DNA of 64,000 nt from Amycolatopsis alba DSM 44262 (GTDB lineage: Bacteria > Actinomycetota > Actinomycetes > Mycobacteriales > Pseudonocardiaceae). Below are positions 17,070 through 25,482 of this stretch, in pieces. The notes beneath the pieces were generated by a model. It was not told the DNA's origin. It ran no database searches and was given only the letters and a program-made list of their open reading frames with translations. Numbering within the stretch: the first letter of the stretch is position 1; each line of letters opens with the position of its first letter. The translations under genes and the position numbers were made by a program. The stretch lies in assembly GCF_000384215.1 (NCBI RefSeq), contig NZ_KB913032.1, positions 5,137,602 to 5,201,601 on the forward strand, written 5' to 3'.

Positions 17070-17756
17070 ATGGGCGCGAAGCGGACGAAAGCGCGGCCGG
17101 GCGAAGGAGAGAAGCTGCGGGGCGAGATCCTGCGCGCCGCCGATGCCCTGCTCGCCGAGGAGGGGACCGACGAAGCACTGACGCTGCGTGCCGTCGCACG
17201 GCGGACCGGCGTGTCCACCCCGTCGGTCTATGCGCACTTCCCGAGCCGTGACGCCTTGCTGGAGGCGGTCTGCCTGCGGGTGTGGGACGACCTCGCGCGC
17301 CGGATGCACGAACACACCGCCGAGGTCGGCGACCCCATGCGCGCGCTCAGCCGCTGCGCGCGGGTGTATGCCCGGTTCGCCCTGGACCATCCGGTGCAGT
17401 ACCGGGTCCTGTTGATGCGCCCGTCCGGAGGCTCGTCTCCCGGCGCGGTCGCCTGTTTCCGGTATCTCGCCGACGCGACCGCCGCGTGTGTGCGGGAGGG
17501 GATCCTGCGCGGCGAACCGGAAGTGCTCGCGATGGGCCTCTGGTCGGCGATGCACGGCTGCGTGAGCCTGCTGATCGCCCAGCCGGGATTCGACTGGCCG
17601 GAGGAGTTGATCGACAGCGTCATCCGGATGGCCGGGCTCGGTACGGCGCTCGCCTGCCGGGTCCCGTGGGACGCGCTCCCGCCGAGTGCCGAACTGGCGG
17701 CCGAACTGGACGAACTGGCGGCGGGCTGGGCGACGGCACGCGGCCGGACTGGCTAG
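17070..17756 (+). CDS. TetR/AcrR family transcriptional regulator
   Basis: A 228-residue repressor. The N-terminal HTH covers roughly residues 14-62, with LRGEILRAADALLAEEGTDEALTLRAVARRTGVSTPSVYAHFPSR split over helices 1-3 in classic TetR form. The ligand domain LVLLMRPSG...ACFRYLADATAACVREG follows and is similar to WHG-type C-terminal domains. The start at 17070 is used because the longer frame from 16950 runs through the promoter and the neighbour's 5' end. It probably senses an acyl-CoA or related lipid, inferred from the divergent thioesterase gene, and represses itself. Confidence 0.85.
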   Translation: MGAKRTKARPGEGEKLRGEILRAADALLAEEGTDEALTLRAVARRTGVSTPSVYAHFPSRDALLEAVCLRVWDDLARRMHEHTAEVGDPMRALSRCARVYARFALDHPVQYRVLLMRPSGGSSPGAVACFRYLADATAACVREGILRGEPEVLAMGLWSAMHGCVSLLIAQPGFDWPEELIDSVIRMAGLGTALACRVPWDALPPSAELAAELDELAAGWATARGRTG

Positions 17757-17766
17757 GCTTTCCCGC

Positions 17767-18972
17767 ATGTCCGGGACATCGACGGCCGACGAACGGCTCC
17801 AGGTGCTCGAAGCCATCACCGACACCGCGCTGGGACACCTCGGCCAGGACCTGGTGGTGGCGAAAATCCTCGCCAGGGTGCGCGAGGTCCTCGGGGTCGA
17901 CACGGCCACGGTGCTGCGGCACGACCCGGACGCGCGGCAGCTGCAGGCCATCGCCGCTTCCGGCATCGAGGAAGAGGTCTTCCAGGACGTCCGGATCGCC
18001 GTCGGCGCGGGTTTCGCGGGCCGGGTGGCCGCGGACCGGCGCCCGGTCATCCTCGACCACGTCGACGAGACCACCGTGGTCAACACGCTGCTGCAGGAGC
18101 GAGGCCTCCGCACCTTGCTCGGCGTGCCGATGGTCGCCGGGGACGAACTGATCGGCGTGCTGCACGTCGGATCCGTGACGTCGCGCGAATTCTCCGAGGC
18201 CGACGTCGAACTCCTGCGGCTGGTGGCCGCGCGGCTCGCGCTGGCGCTGCAGATCGAGAACTCCGCCACCGACCGCGCGGCCGCGGCGGCGCTGCAGCGG
18301 AGCCTGTTGCCGGGGCGGCTGCCCGTCGTCGCCGGGATGGAGTTCTCCGCGCGGTACGTGCCGGGCACCGAACCAGGGGTCGGCGGTGACTGGTACGACC
18401 TGTTCCCGCTGCCGGGCGACCGGCTCGGCATCGTGATGGGCGACGTCGCCGGGCACGGCCTCAACGCCGCCGTGATCATGGGACGGCTGCGCAGCGCCCT
18501 CCGCGCCTACGCGCTCGAATCGGACGACCCGGCGGAGGTACTGTCCAAATTGGACCGGAAGGTCCAGCATTTCGAGCCGGGGACACTGGCCACCGTCGTG
18601 TACGGGTTGGTGACGGCTTCGCGGGACAAGGTGGCGATCTCGCTGGCCGGACACCTGCCCCCGGTCCTCGCGGCGCCCGATCGGCCGTCCGCGTTCGTCG
18701 ATGTCCCGGTGGATCCGCCCATCGGGGTCACCGGGCCGCGACGGCGAAGAACCGTGGTCGACCTGCCGCCCGGTGGCTCGCTCGTCTTCTACACCGACGG
18801 TCTCGTGGAACGCCGGGACCAGCTGATCGACCTCGGCCTGCAGCGGCTCGTCGACGTGGTCACCCCCGAGCAGCCAGGAGTGGTGTGCGCGCGGGTGATG
18901 GCCGCGCTCGTCGGCGCGACGCCGGCGCAGGACGACATCGCCCTCCTCGCGGCCCGGCGCATCCCGGCCTGA
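17767..18972 (+). CDS. GAF-domain PP2C (SpoIIE-type) serine phosphatase
   Basis: A 401-residue cytosolic signalling enzyme. Residues about 15-165 form a GAF sensor domain (LGVPMVAGDELIGVLHVGS). Residues about 195-400 are a SpoIIE/PP2C phosphatase with metal-binding GGDWYDLFPL, GDVAGHGLNAA, YTDGLVE and the final DDIALL. Such proteins dephosphorylate anti-anti-sigma factors in actinomycete stress and sporulation pathways. No anti-sigma kinase or antagonist gene lies next to it. The ATG at 17767 starts 10 bases after the TetR stop, so the two may be co-transcribed. Confidence 0.85.
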   Translation: MSGTSTADERLQVLEAITDTALGHLGQDLVVAKILARVREVLGVDTATVLRHDPDARQLQAIAASGIEEEVFQDVRIAVGAGFAGRVAADRRPVILDHVDETTVVNTLLQERGLRTLLGVPMVAGDELIGVLHVGSVTSREFSEADVELLRLVAARLALALQIENSATDRAAAAALQRSLLPGRLPVVAGMEFSARYVPGTEPGVGGDWYDLFPLPGDRLGIVMGDVAGHGLNAAVIMGRLRSALRAYALESDDPAEVLSKLDRKVQHFEPGTLATVVYGLVTASRDKVAISLAGHLPPVLAAPDRPSAFVDVPVDPPIGVTGPRRRRTVVDLPPGGSLVFYTDGLVERRDQLIDLGLQRLVDVVTPEQPGVVCARVMAALVGATPAQDDIALLAARRIPA

Positions 18973-19026
18973 GCCTTCCCGCCGTAACGTCTGTGACCAT
19001 CAAGTGATTCGAAGGGACGGTCTCGG

Positions 19027-19386
19027 ATGGAGATCTGGGTGAACCCGGCGTGTGCCAAATGCCGGTCCGCGGTGTCGATGCTCGACGAGGCGGGGGCCGA
19101 GTACACCGTGCGGAAGTACCTCGAGGACCCGCCGACCGCGAAGGAGCTGAAGGCCGTCCTCAAGCGGCTCGGACTCGAGCCCTGGGACATCACCCGCACC
19201 GCCGAGGCGATCGCGAAGGAACTCGAGCTGAAGACCTGGGGGCGCACGCCCGCCGACCGTGACCGGTGGATCGACGCCCTGGTCACGCATCCGAAGCTGA
19301 TCCAGCGGCCGATCATCACCGCGGACGACGGCACGACCGTTGTCGCGCGGACCCCGGAGGCCGTCCAGTCCGTGCTGCCCTCGTGA
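19027..19386 (+). CDS. ArsC/Spx-family glutaredoxin-like reductase
   Basis: A 119-residue thioredoxin-fold protein with the ArsC/Spx layout. WVNPACAKCRSAVSMLDEAG at the N-terminus carries a CxxC redox pair (Cys9, Cys12), and the C-terminal strand LIQRPIITADDG matches the RPI motif in which Arg binds arsenate in true ArsC. Family members reduce arsenate or act in thiol control. No other arsenic genes are nearby, so arsenate reduction is only one option. It starts 54 bases after the phosphatase and is followed by a strong convergent hairpin. Confidence 0.8.
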   Translation: MEIWVNPACAKCRSAVSMLDEAGAEYTVRKYLEDPPTAKELKAVLKRLGLEPWDITRTAEAIAKELELKTWGRTPADRDRWIDALVTHPKLIQRPIITADDGTTVVARTPEAVQSVLPS

Positions 19387-19399
19387 GCGGTGGTTGAGC

Positions 19400-19456
19400 G
19401 GTCCGTGAAGGCCTCCTTGAGGGACTCAGAGTCCCTCAAGGAGGCCTTCACGGACC
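19400..19456. terminator. 27-bp perfect hairpin between convergent genes (GTGAAGGCC family)
   Basis: Arms 19400-19426 and 19430-19456 are perfect reverse complements separated by only CAG. It starts 13 bases after the ArsC-like stop and ends 21 bases before the AfsR-type stop, so it can end both messages. The stem contains GTGAAGGCCTCCTT, shared with 12703-12749. Confidence 0.85.
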
Positions 19457-19477
19457 TCTACCTGGGTCGAATAAAGC

Positions 19478-22400
19478 TCATGTTCGGTGGCTGAGGGCGC
19501 GGGCCCGCTCCTCGGGCAACCGCCGCCCCCGTTTCGACGCGAGCCGCACCGCCTGGTCGGCCAGTGCCCGCGCCGCTTCCGGCTCGCCGAGGTCCAGCCG
19601 GGCGTGCGCGATTTCGGTGAGGGCGTCCGCCTCCAGCAGAAGCTGACCGTTCTCGCGCAACGTGGCCAACGCCTTTTCGGCGTACTCCAGCGCTTTCGCG
19701 GCGTCGCCGAGGCTCCGGTGCGCGAACGCGAGGCCGATCCGGGCGGATCCCTGGCCGTAGCCGAGGCCGATTTCGGTGAACATCCGCAGCGCTTCGTGCA
19801 GTCCCTCGATCGCTTCCGCATGCTCGCCGCGCCGGTTCCGCACCGTCGCGATGACCTCCACGGCCGCCGCCTCGCCGCGCCGGTCGCCGATCTGCACGGA
19901 GCGGGCGTGGCATTCGGTCGCCAGTGTCATCGCGACGTCGAGGCGGCCCGCGTCGCAGTGGGTTTCGGCGAGGCAGTTCAGGGTCGCCGTTTCCCCGAAG
20001 CCGAGTCCGGCCTCGCGGGTGTAGGCGAGCACCTGTTCGTGATCCGCGATGGCCTCGTCGAACCTGCCCAGCGCCCACAGCGCGATCCCGCGGCCGTTGA
20101 GCGCGTGGAAGGCGGTTTCCCGTTGGCCGGTTTCCGTGGCCAGCCGCAGGGACCGGTCGTGCCAGCCGACCGCCGTCCTCGGCCTGCCGGAGAAGGTGTG
20201 GATGACGCCGATGCAGTTCAGCGCCAGCGTTTCCGCCCCGGTGTTGCCCGCCCGGCGGCTGACCGCGAGCGCCTGGCCGTGGAAGTGCAGCGCTTGCCTC
20301 GCCTTGCCCTGCTGGCTCGACGCGCGGCCGAGGTTGCGCAGCGCGTCGGTCTCCGCGTCGAGGTCCTTCAGCTCACGCGCGGCCGCGAGCGCCTGCTGGA
20401 AGTGTTCGATCGCCGGGCCGTAGTCGCTGAGATTGTGCGACATCTGCCCGAGGACGTCGAGCAGCGACAGCCGTGCCCGTACGTTGCCCGTCTCGGTCGC
20501 CGAGCGCAGCGCGGCCGTGCAGGTCGCGACCGCCTCACGGGCGTGCCCGCTCGCCTGGAGGTAGCCGCGCAAGACGTCGATCAGCCGCCACGCGGCGGGC
20601 TGGAACGCGGGATCCGTGGTGGCACAGGCGATCGTGTCGACCAGGTTGTCCCGTTCGGTGTCCAGCCAGCGAAGCGCGGTGTGTTCGTCGAAGACCGGCG
20701 AGGCGGCGCCGGCGTAGAGCACGCGAGTGGCCGCGGCAGCGGTCTCCACATACGACTCGATCAGCCGGGACAACGCCGTCAGCGCGGCTTCCTGCGGGTC
20801 TTCGGCGTGCCCGCGTTCGGCGGCGTACTCCCGGATGAGGTCGTGGAACTGGTAGCGGCCGGGCGCGGTCCGCTGCAGCAGGTTCGCCGCGGCCAGCCGG
20901 TCGAGCGCGCGGCCGGTCTCCACGCGCGAAGCCCCGGCGACAGCGGCCGCCGCGGGCGCGCCGAAATCCGGACCCGGTGCCCGGCCGAGCATCCGGAACA
21001 GCGTCCGGTCCGGTTCGGACAACCGCAGATAGGACCGGTCGAAGGCGACCCGCACGGCCGAAGACGAGTCGCCGTCGATGGCCAGTTCCTCCAGCCTGCC
21101 CGAACGGGTGAGCTCGGCGGTGTACTCCGCGACGCTGCGGCCGGTGTCGGCCGCGAGGTTCGCACCGGCGATCCGCAGTGCCAGCGGCAGATGCGCGCAG
21201 GCCGCGGCGAGCGCGGCGACGGCTTCGGGTTCGGCGGCCGTGCGCGCGGGCCCGAGCAGTTCGGCGAGGACGGCACTCGATTCGTCTTCGGTGAGCACGC
21301 CGAGCGGCAGGTGCACGGCGCCGGGGTTGACTGCGAGCCCGCGCAGGTCGTTGCGGCTGGTGATCAGCACGGCGCAGCCGGGCCGCCCCGGCAGCAGCGG
21401 CCGGACCTGGTCGACGTGCACCGCGTTGTCCAGCAGCAGCAACATCTTCTTGTCCGCCAGCACACTGCGGAACAGGGCGGCCTGCTCGGCGGGTTCGGCC
21501 GGGATCCGGTCCCGGTGCACGCCGAGCGCGCCGAGGAACCGGGTCAGCGCGGCCGACGGGTCGAGCGGCGGACCGGCCGCGTAGCCCTGGAGGTTCACAT
21601 ACAGCTGGCCGTCCGGGAAGGAGGGCCGGAACCGGTGCGCGACGTGCACCGCGAACGCGGTCTTCCCGACCCCCGGCGGTCCGGAGACCACGACGTTGCG
21701 CCCGGTCGCGGTCAGCCGCAGTCCCGTGAGCTCGGCCATCGGATCCGCGCGCCCGACGAACCGGTGGACGTCGGGCGGCAGCTGGCTGATCGTCTCCCTC
21801 GGGGGATCGGCGCCCTCGTCGAGGATCGCGGCGTGGACGCGCCGCAACCGCGGGCCGGGCTCGATCCCCAGTTCGTCGGCGAACATCCGGCGCGTCGAGC
21901 GGTAGGTCTCCAGCGCGTCGGCGCGACGGCCGGACCGGTCGAGCGCGGTGATGAGCTGCGCCCGGAACGTCTCCTGCCACGGGTGTTCCTTGGTGAGCGT
22001 GACCAGCTCGGCGACCAGCTCGCGGTGCCTGCCCGCTTCGAGCCCGGCCTCGATCCAGCGCTCCAGCGTGCGGAGGCGGTCTTCGCCGAGCTGCGCGGCT
22101 TCGTCACGCTGCAGGGATTCCGACGGGACGTCGCAGAGCGCCGGGCCGCGCCAGCACTCCAGCGCTTCGGCTAGCAGCGCGAGCTCCGTGGCGGAATCAC
22201 CCGCTTTGCCCGCTTCCAGGCCCGCTTCGGTCAGCCGCCGGTAGCGGAGCAGGTCCAGTTGCTCGGGCTCCAGCCGGATCCGGTAGCCGTCCTGGCGGGT
22301 CTCGATCAGGCCGTCGCCCAGCATCCGGCGCAGCCGCAGCGCGTAGACCTGCGTGCTCTTGCGCGCCGTGGACGGCTGGTCCTCGCCCCAGAGCCGGTCC

Positions 22401-22525
22401 GCGAGCCGGTCCAGCGAGACCGTCGAGTTGGCCCGCACCAGCAACGCCGCGAGCAGGACCCGCAGTTTGGGCCCGGCGATCACCACCGGCTCCCCGTCAC
22501 GCGTCACCTCGAGCGGGCCGAGCAC
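19478..22525 (-). CDS. AfsR/SARP-family transcriptional regulator (SARP-NB-ARC-TPR)
   Basis: A 1,015-residue (or 1,022) regulator. The domain order is an OmpR-type winged helix (about 1-90, VLLAALLVRANSTVSLDRLADRLWG), a bacterial activation domain (about 95-240), an NB-ARC/STAND ATPase with P-loop GPPGVGKTA (residues 282-289) and Walker B LLLLDNAVHVDQV, then long TPR repeats from about residue 600. Such AfsR-like proteins activate secondary-metabolism genes; no biosynthetic cluster adjoins it here. The GTG at 22525 is the only standard start nearby, but the conserved strand FGVLGPLEV begins before it, and a GGAGGT at 22555-22560 points to an ATT at 22546. The gene ends convergently with the ArsC-like gene. 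Confidence 0.9.
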   Translation of the reverse strand: MLGPLEVTRDGEPVVIAGPKLRVLLAALLVRANSTVSLDRLADRLWGEDQPSTARKSTQVYALRLRRMLGDGLIETRQDGYRIRLEPEQLDLLRYRRLTEAGLEAGKAGDSATELALLAEALECWRGPALCDVPSESLQRDEAAQLGEDRLRTLERWIEAGLEAGRHRELVAELVTLTKEHPWQETFRAQLITALDRSGRRADALETYRSTRRMFADELGIEPGPRLRRVHAAILDEGADPPRETISQLPPDVHRFVGRADPMAELTGLRLTATGRNVVVSGPPGVGKTAFAVHVAHRFRPSFPDGQLYVNLQGYAAGPPLDPSAALTRFLGALGVHRDRIPAEPAEQAALFRSVLADKKMLLLLDNAVHVDQVRPLLPGRPGCAVLITSRNDLRGLAVNPGAVHLPLGVLTEDESSAVLAELLGPARTAAEPEAVAALAAACAHLPLALRIAGANLAADTGRSVAEYTAELTRSGRLEELAIDGDSSSAVRVAFDRSYLRLSEPDRTLFRMLGRAPGPDFGAPAAAAVAGASRVETGRALDRLAAANLLQRTAPGRYQFHDLIREYAAERGHAEDPQEAALTALSRLIESYVETAAAATRVLYAGAASPVFDEHTALRWLDTERDNLVDTIACATTDPAFQPAAWRLIDVLRGYLQASGHAREAVATCTAALRSATETGNVRARLSLLDVLGQMSHNLSDYGPAIEHFQQALAAARELKDLDAETDALRNLGRASSQQGKARQALHFHGQALAVSRRAGNTGAETLALNCIGVIHTFSGRPRTAVGWHDRSLRLATETGQRETAFHALNGRGIALWALGRFDEAIADHEQVLAYTREAGLGFGETATLNCLAETHCDAGRLDVAMTLATECHARSVQIGDRRGEAAAVEVIATVRNRRGEHAEAIEGLHEALRMFTEIGLGYGQGSARIGLAFAHRSLGDAAKALEYAEKALATLRENGQLLLEADALTEIAHARLDLGEPEAARALADQAVRLASKRGRRLPEERARALSHRT

Positions 22526-22543
22526 ACCGAAACCGAACCGGGG

Positions 22544-22560
22544 AATACGCGTTCACCTCC
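22544..22560 (-). promoter_or_regulatory. Ribosome binding site that points to an ATT start for the AfsR-type gene
   Basis: In the gene's sense the sequence reads GGAGGT, eight bases, ATT (ATT at 22546-22544). No other start codon sits at a usable distance; the standard GTG is 29 bases from the same site. The frame is open from ATT, preceded by TGA, and adds PRFGFG before VLGPLEV, restoring the first strand seen in SARP proteins. Confidence 0.5.
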
Positions 22561-22605
22561 CGAAGTGTCAGATTACTGCTGTTGCCCGGTTGAAACCGGA
22601 GCCTG

Positions 22606-23973
22606 TCACGATCTCGTCCGCGAGGCCTCCCCGATGGCCTCGATCAGCAGGCGGGCGGCGGTGCCGACGGAGTTGTCGGCGAGGTTGCCGTAACCGAGGA
22701 CGAGCCCGGGCGCTCTGGGGGTCGCCCGGTAGTCGTCGAGATCGGTCACGCGCACTCCCTTGATCGCCGCCCGCCTCACCACCTCGGCCGCCGAGCCGCC
22801 GGGCAGATCCAGCACGAGGTGCAGACCGGCCGCGACGCCGGACACCGGCAGCGGGCCGAGCGCGTCCACCAGCGCGTCGCGCCGGGCCCGGTAGCGTCGC
22901 CTGGCCGCGCGCAGATGCCGGTCGTAGGAGCCACGTTCGAGGAAGGTCGCGAACGCCAGCTGCTCCAGCGCGGGCGGAGTCGGCGAAGGCTCGACCAGGT
23001 CCGTCCACTGTGGAGGCAAGGCGTACCAGCCGAGGCCGAGCGCGGGACTGAGTGTCTTGCTGACCGAACCGAGCAGCGCGACCCTCGCCGGGTCCATGCC
23101 CTGCACGGTCCCGACCGGCCGCCGGTCGTAGCGGAACTCGGCGTCGTAGTCGTCCTCGATGATCAGGCCGTCGACGTCGCGTGCCCAGCTCAGCAGCCCG
23201 GCGCGACGAGCGGGGGAGAGGACGGTGCCGGTGGGGAACTGGTGCGCCGGGGTCACGAGGACGGCGCGGGCGCCGGACGGGATCTCGTCGACGCGCAGGC
23301 CGTCTTCGTCGACCGGGACACCGACCACGTCGAGTCCGGCGCGCGTCGCGACGCGCCGCAGCGTCTGCCAGCCGGGTTCCTCGGCCGCGACGCGGGTGAT
23401 CCCGGCCGCGAGCAGCGCGCGGCACACGCGGCCGAACCCGTCGGTGACGCCGGACGAGATCCGTACGTCGTCGACGACGGCTCCCCGGCACCGGCGGAGG
23501 TAGTCGGCCAACACGGCGCGCAGCCGCGGGTGCCCGCCGGGAACGGGGTAGCCGAACTCGCCGTGCGGCGCGTTCGCGAGGACTTCGCGGACCGCCTCCG
23601 CCCAGCGTTGCCGGGGGAAATGCCGCAGGTCGGGCAGACCGGGCATGAGGTCGATCTCCGGTGGGGCGGCTGTGCGCGGGACGGGTTTCGCGGCCTCGCC
23701 GCCCGGCGCCGACCAGCGCACGACGGTGGCCGAGCCGGTGCGCGCGGCGAGATAGCCCTCCGCGATCAGCTGTTCGTACGCCTGCGTGATAACCCAGCGG
23801 GAGAAGCCCAGATCCGCGGCGAGGGTGCGGCTGGGCGGCAGCGCGGCGCCGGAGCCGAGCGTGCCTTCGCGGATCACCGTGCGGAGCGCCCTGGTGAGCC
23901 GCTCGTGCCGGGGACCCGGTCCGGAGAGATCGAGGAGCACGTCCCAAGCCAGATTGGTCTGGGAATTCGTCAT
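22606..23973 (-). CDS. MocR-type PLP-dependent transcriptional regulator
   Basis: A 455-residue GntR/aminotransferase chimera. Residues 1-80 contain the winged helix (RTVIREGTLGSGAALPPSRTLAADLGFSRWVITQAYEQL), the rest a fold-type I aminotransferase domain with the PLP-binding lysine in SVSKTLSPALGLGW (about residue 300) and the phosphate-binding VEPAHQFPTG-like stretch read as VTPAHQFPTGTVLSP. MocR proteins commonly control vitamin B6, GABA or amino-acid genes. It is divergent from an aldo/keto reductase 47 bases away, which is the most likely target; a pyridoxal-reductase role for that enzyme is one possibility but unproven. Confidence 0.9.
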   Translation of the reverse strand: MTNSQTNLAWDVLLDLSGPGPRHERLTRALRTVIREGTLGSGAALPPSRTLAADLGFSRWVITQAYEQLIAEGYLAARTGSATVVRWSAPGGEAAKPVPRTAAPPEIDLMPGLPDLRHFPRQRWAEAVREVLANAPHGEFGYPVPGGHPRLRAVLADYLRRCRGAVVDDVRISSGVTDGFGRVCRALLAAGITRVAAEEPGWQTLRRVATRAGLDVVGVPVDEDGLRVDEIPSGARAVLVTPAHQFPTGTVLSPARRAGLLSWARDVDGLIIEDDYDAEFRYDRRPVGTVQGMDPARVALLGSVSKTLSPALGLGWYALPPQWTDLVEPSPTPPALEQLAFATFLERGSYDRHLRAARRRYRARRDALVDALGPLPVSGVAAGLHLVLDLPGGSAAEVVRRAAIKGVRVTDLDDYRATPRAPGLVLGYGNLADNSVGTAARLLIEAIGEASRTRS

Positions 23974-24020
23974 GTGAATGGACTGTAGTACCGGACCGAT
24001 CCCACCATAAAGTCTAGACC
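23974..24020. promoter_or_regulatory. 47-base divergent promoter with TCTAGACC motif
   Basis: The whole gap between the MocR gene and the aldo/keto reductase is 47 bases, so both promoters and any operator must overlap. It holds ACCGGACC and AGTCTAGACC. The latter runs into the reductase ATG, leaving no Shine-Dalgarno, so that message may be leaderless. TCTAGACC resembles half a DasR site but too few positions agree to call one. Confidence 0.4.
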
Positions 24021-25019
24021 ATGGAAAAGGTGGAGCTCGGCCGGACCGGCCGGAAAGTCAGCCAGGTCTCGCTCGGGTGCATGACGATGGGCACCGCCAC
24101 CGACGAGCGGACCTCGGCGCGGATCCTGGACGCGTACCTCGACGACGGCGGCGACTTCCTCGACACCGCGAACTGCTATTCGTGGTGGGTGCCCGGCGCG
24201 GCGGGCGGGGAGAGCGAAGAACTGCTCGGGAGACTCTTGAAAGGCAGGCGGGACAAGGTCTTCCTCGCGACGAAGGGGTCGGCCGCGGTCGCCGACGCCG
24301 ACAGCGCGCGCAAGGGGTACCACGAGGACGGCAGCGCGGACTGGGACCACATCGGACGGCATTTCGAGGGCGCCGGCGGCGACGTGATCCGGCGCGCCGT
24401 CGACGAAAGCCTGCGGCGGCTCGGGACCGACCACATCGACCTGTACTACATCCACGTCGACGACCGGGCGACCCCGCTGGAGGAGACGCTGTCCGCGCTC
24501 GACGGGATCGTCCGCGCGGGGAAGGTCCGGCACATCGGCTGGAGCAACGTCCGTTCGTGGCGGCTGGAGCGGATCCGCGCGCTCGCGGAACGGAACGGCT
24601 GGGCGTCGCCGGTGGCCGTCCAGCTGCAGCATTCGTACCTGCGGCCGGTGGCCGATTCGGCGTCGCTGGCCACCGGGGACATGCTCGACTTCCTGCGGGA
24701 CAACGAAGACATCGCGCTCGCCGCGTACTCGTCGATCCTGCGGGGGATCTACGACGACTCCGCCCGGCGGCTCGCGCATCCGGTCTGGCAGAGCTACGCC
24801 GGACCGGACGGCGAGGCGCGGATGGCCGCGATCGACGCCGTGGCGCGGGAAGCGGGGGCGACCGGGAACCAGGTCGCGCTGGCGTGGCTGCTGCGGCAGG
24901 CGTCGCCGCGGGTGCTGCCGCTGATCGGGCCGCGGACATGGGAGCACTACGAGGCGATCCGGCCGGCTTTCACGCTGGAACTGGACGCGTCGCAGCTGGC
25001 GGTGCTGGACGGCGCCTGA
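24021..25019 (+). CDS. Aldo/keto reductase
   Basis: A 332-residue NADPH-dependent TIM-barrel reductase of the YdhF/Tas-like group. Family marks are LGRTGRKVSQVSLGCMTMG at the start, FLDTANCY (catalytic Asp48 and Tyr53), LATKG (Lys85) and IDLYYIHVDD (catalytic His), with HIGWSNV and the late NQVALAWLL as further signatures. It should reduce aldehydes or ketones; the substrate is unknown. It is controlled in all likelihood by the divergent MocR regulator. A repeat-rich gene-free stretch of 463 bases (25020-25482) follows. Confidence 0.9.
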   Translation: MEKVELGRTGRKVSQVSLGCMTMGTATDERTSARILDAYLDDGGDFLDTANCYSWWVPGAAGGESEELLGRLLKGRRDKVFLATKGSAAVADADSARKGYHEDGSADWDHIGRHFEGAGGDVIRRAVDESLRRLGTDHIDLYYIHVDDRATPLEETLSALDGIVRAGKVRHIGWSNVRSWRLERIRALAERNGWASPVAVQLQHSYLRPVADSASLATGDMLDFLRDNEDIALAAYSSILRGIYDDSARRLAHPVWQSYAGPDGEARMAAIDAVAREAGATGNQVALAWLLRQASPRVLPLIGPRTWEHYEAIRPAFTLELDASQLAVLDGA

Positions 25020-25065
25020 CCGTGCCTCGTGCGTGCCACCAAGCGCGCGCCCCGCTGGCCGCGGT

Positions 25066-25112
25066 GCGAAAGCCACTTTCGCAACGTTGAAGGTTGCGAA
25101 AGTGGCTTTCGC
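25066..25112. repeat. Nested palindromic hairpin (GCGAAAGCCACTTTCGC type), copy A
   Basis: Arms 25066-25085 and 25093-25112 pair perfectly over 20 bp around the loop GTTGAAG. Each arm is itself an interrupted palindrome (GCGAAAG-CCA-CTTTCGC), so alternative folds exist. The same hairpin, with the same loop, occurs at 35605-35657. It lies 46 bases after the aldo/keto reductase stop and could terminate it. Confidence 0.8.
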
Positions 25113-25239
25113 AACGCGCACTCCCCGCTAGACCGCACTGGACCCCAGGGGTCGCGGGTCTCGTGAGTGGTGAGGCTGGTTGGGGCGGATCGGTATTTGC
25201 CTACCTGTGCGAAGGTGGCGGTTCCGCGGGTGCCGGGGG

Positions 25240-25288
25240 CGACGGTGAAGGATTTGGGACGTTGAACGTCCTGTTTCCTTCACCGTCG
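25240..25288. repeat. Hairpin of the GGACGTT(S)AACGTCC family, copy 1
   Basis: Arms 25240-25263 and 25265-25288 pair around a single central G, with mismatches only where TTTGG faces the opposite TGTTT. Outer stem is CGACGGTGAAGGA. Copies with the same core are at 25389-25435, 35349-35395 and 35423-35470. Confidence 0.75.
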
Positions 25289-25310
25289 CGGGCTCGCGCC
25301 GGTCTCGGAT

Positions 25311-25365
25311 CTTGATCAACGGAGGATCCGGGACACTCACCGTCCCCATTCCTCCGTTGATCAAG
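25311..25365. repeat. 15-bp perfect inverted repeat with 25-base spacer
   Basis: CTTGATCAACGGAGG (25311-25325) and CCTCCGTTGATCAAG (25351-25365) are perfect reverse complements. The spacer contains GGGAC/GTCCC that can extend the stem. The sequence is unlike the other hairpin families in the window. Confidence 0.7.
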
Positions 25366-25388
25366 GTGGTGCCGGGGGCAGGCGGCGT

Positions 25389-25435
25389 GACGGTGGAGGA
25401 TTCAGGACGTTCAACGTCCCAAATCCTCCACAGTC
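25389..25435. terminator. Hairpin of the GGACGTT(S)AACGTCC family, copy 2, downstream of the epoxide hydrolase
   Basis: Arms 25389-25411 and 25413-25435 pair around a single C with a two-base mismatch. It lies 47 bases past the stop of the minus-strand epoxide hydrolase gene and could terminate it. The adjoining GTAGGCAAATAC at 25446-25457 is shared with copy B of the composite repeat. Confidence 0.65.
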
Positions 25436-25482
25436 GCACCAGTGGGTAGGCAAATACAGGTCCGTCAGAACCTCACGAGTCG

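Larger units (their letters stand above)
25039..25288 (+). repeat. Composite intergenic repeat, copy A (inverted partner at 35423-35681)
   Basis: By eye this stretch is closely matched, as reverse complement, by 35423-35681. Shared blocks in order are CCAAGC.CGCGCCCCGCTGG, the GCGAAAG-CCA-CTTTCGC hairpin, GACCGCAC.GGACCCCAGGGG, TCGCGGGTCTCGTGAGTGGT, GTATTTGCCTACC (25193-25205), GGCGGTTCCGCGG and the CGACGGTGAAGGATT...GGACGTT hairpin. It carries no open gene. A part-copy of the GTAGGCAAATAC end recurs in inverted orientation at 25446-25457. The rest of the gap to 25482 holds two more hairpins listed separately. Confidence 0.8.

Noticed and set aside
24008..24023. Third DasR site in front of the aldo/keto reductase
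   Set aside because: Only about 10 of 16 positions agree, the 5' half TGG is missing, and a MocR regulator is the divergent neighbour.
25020..25482. CRISPR-like array from the repeated hairpins
   Set aside because: Repeats differ in length, orientation and spacing, each is a hairpin rather than a direct repeat with unique spacers, and no cas genes are present.
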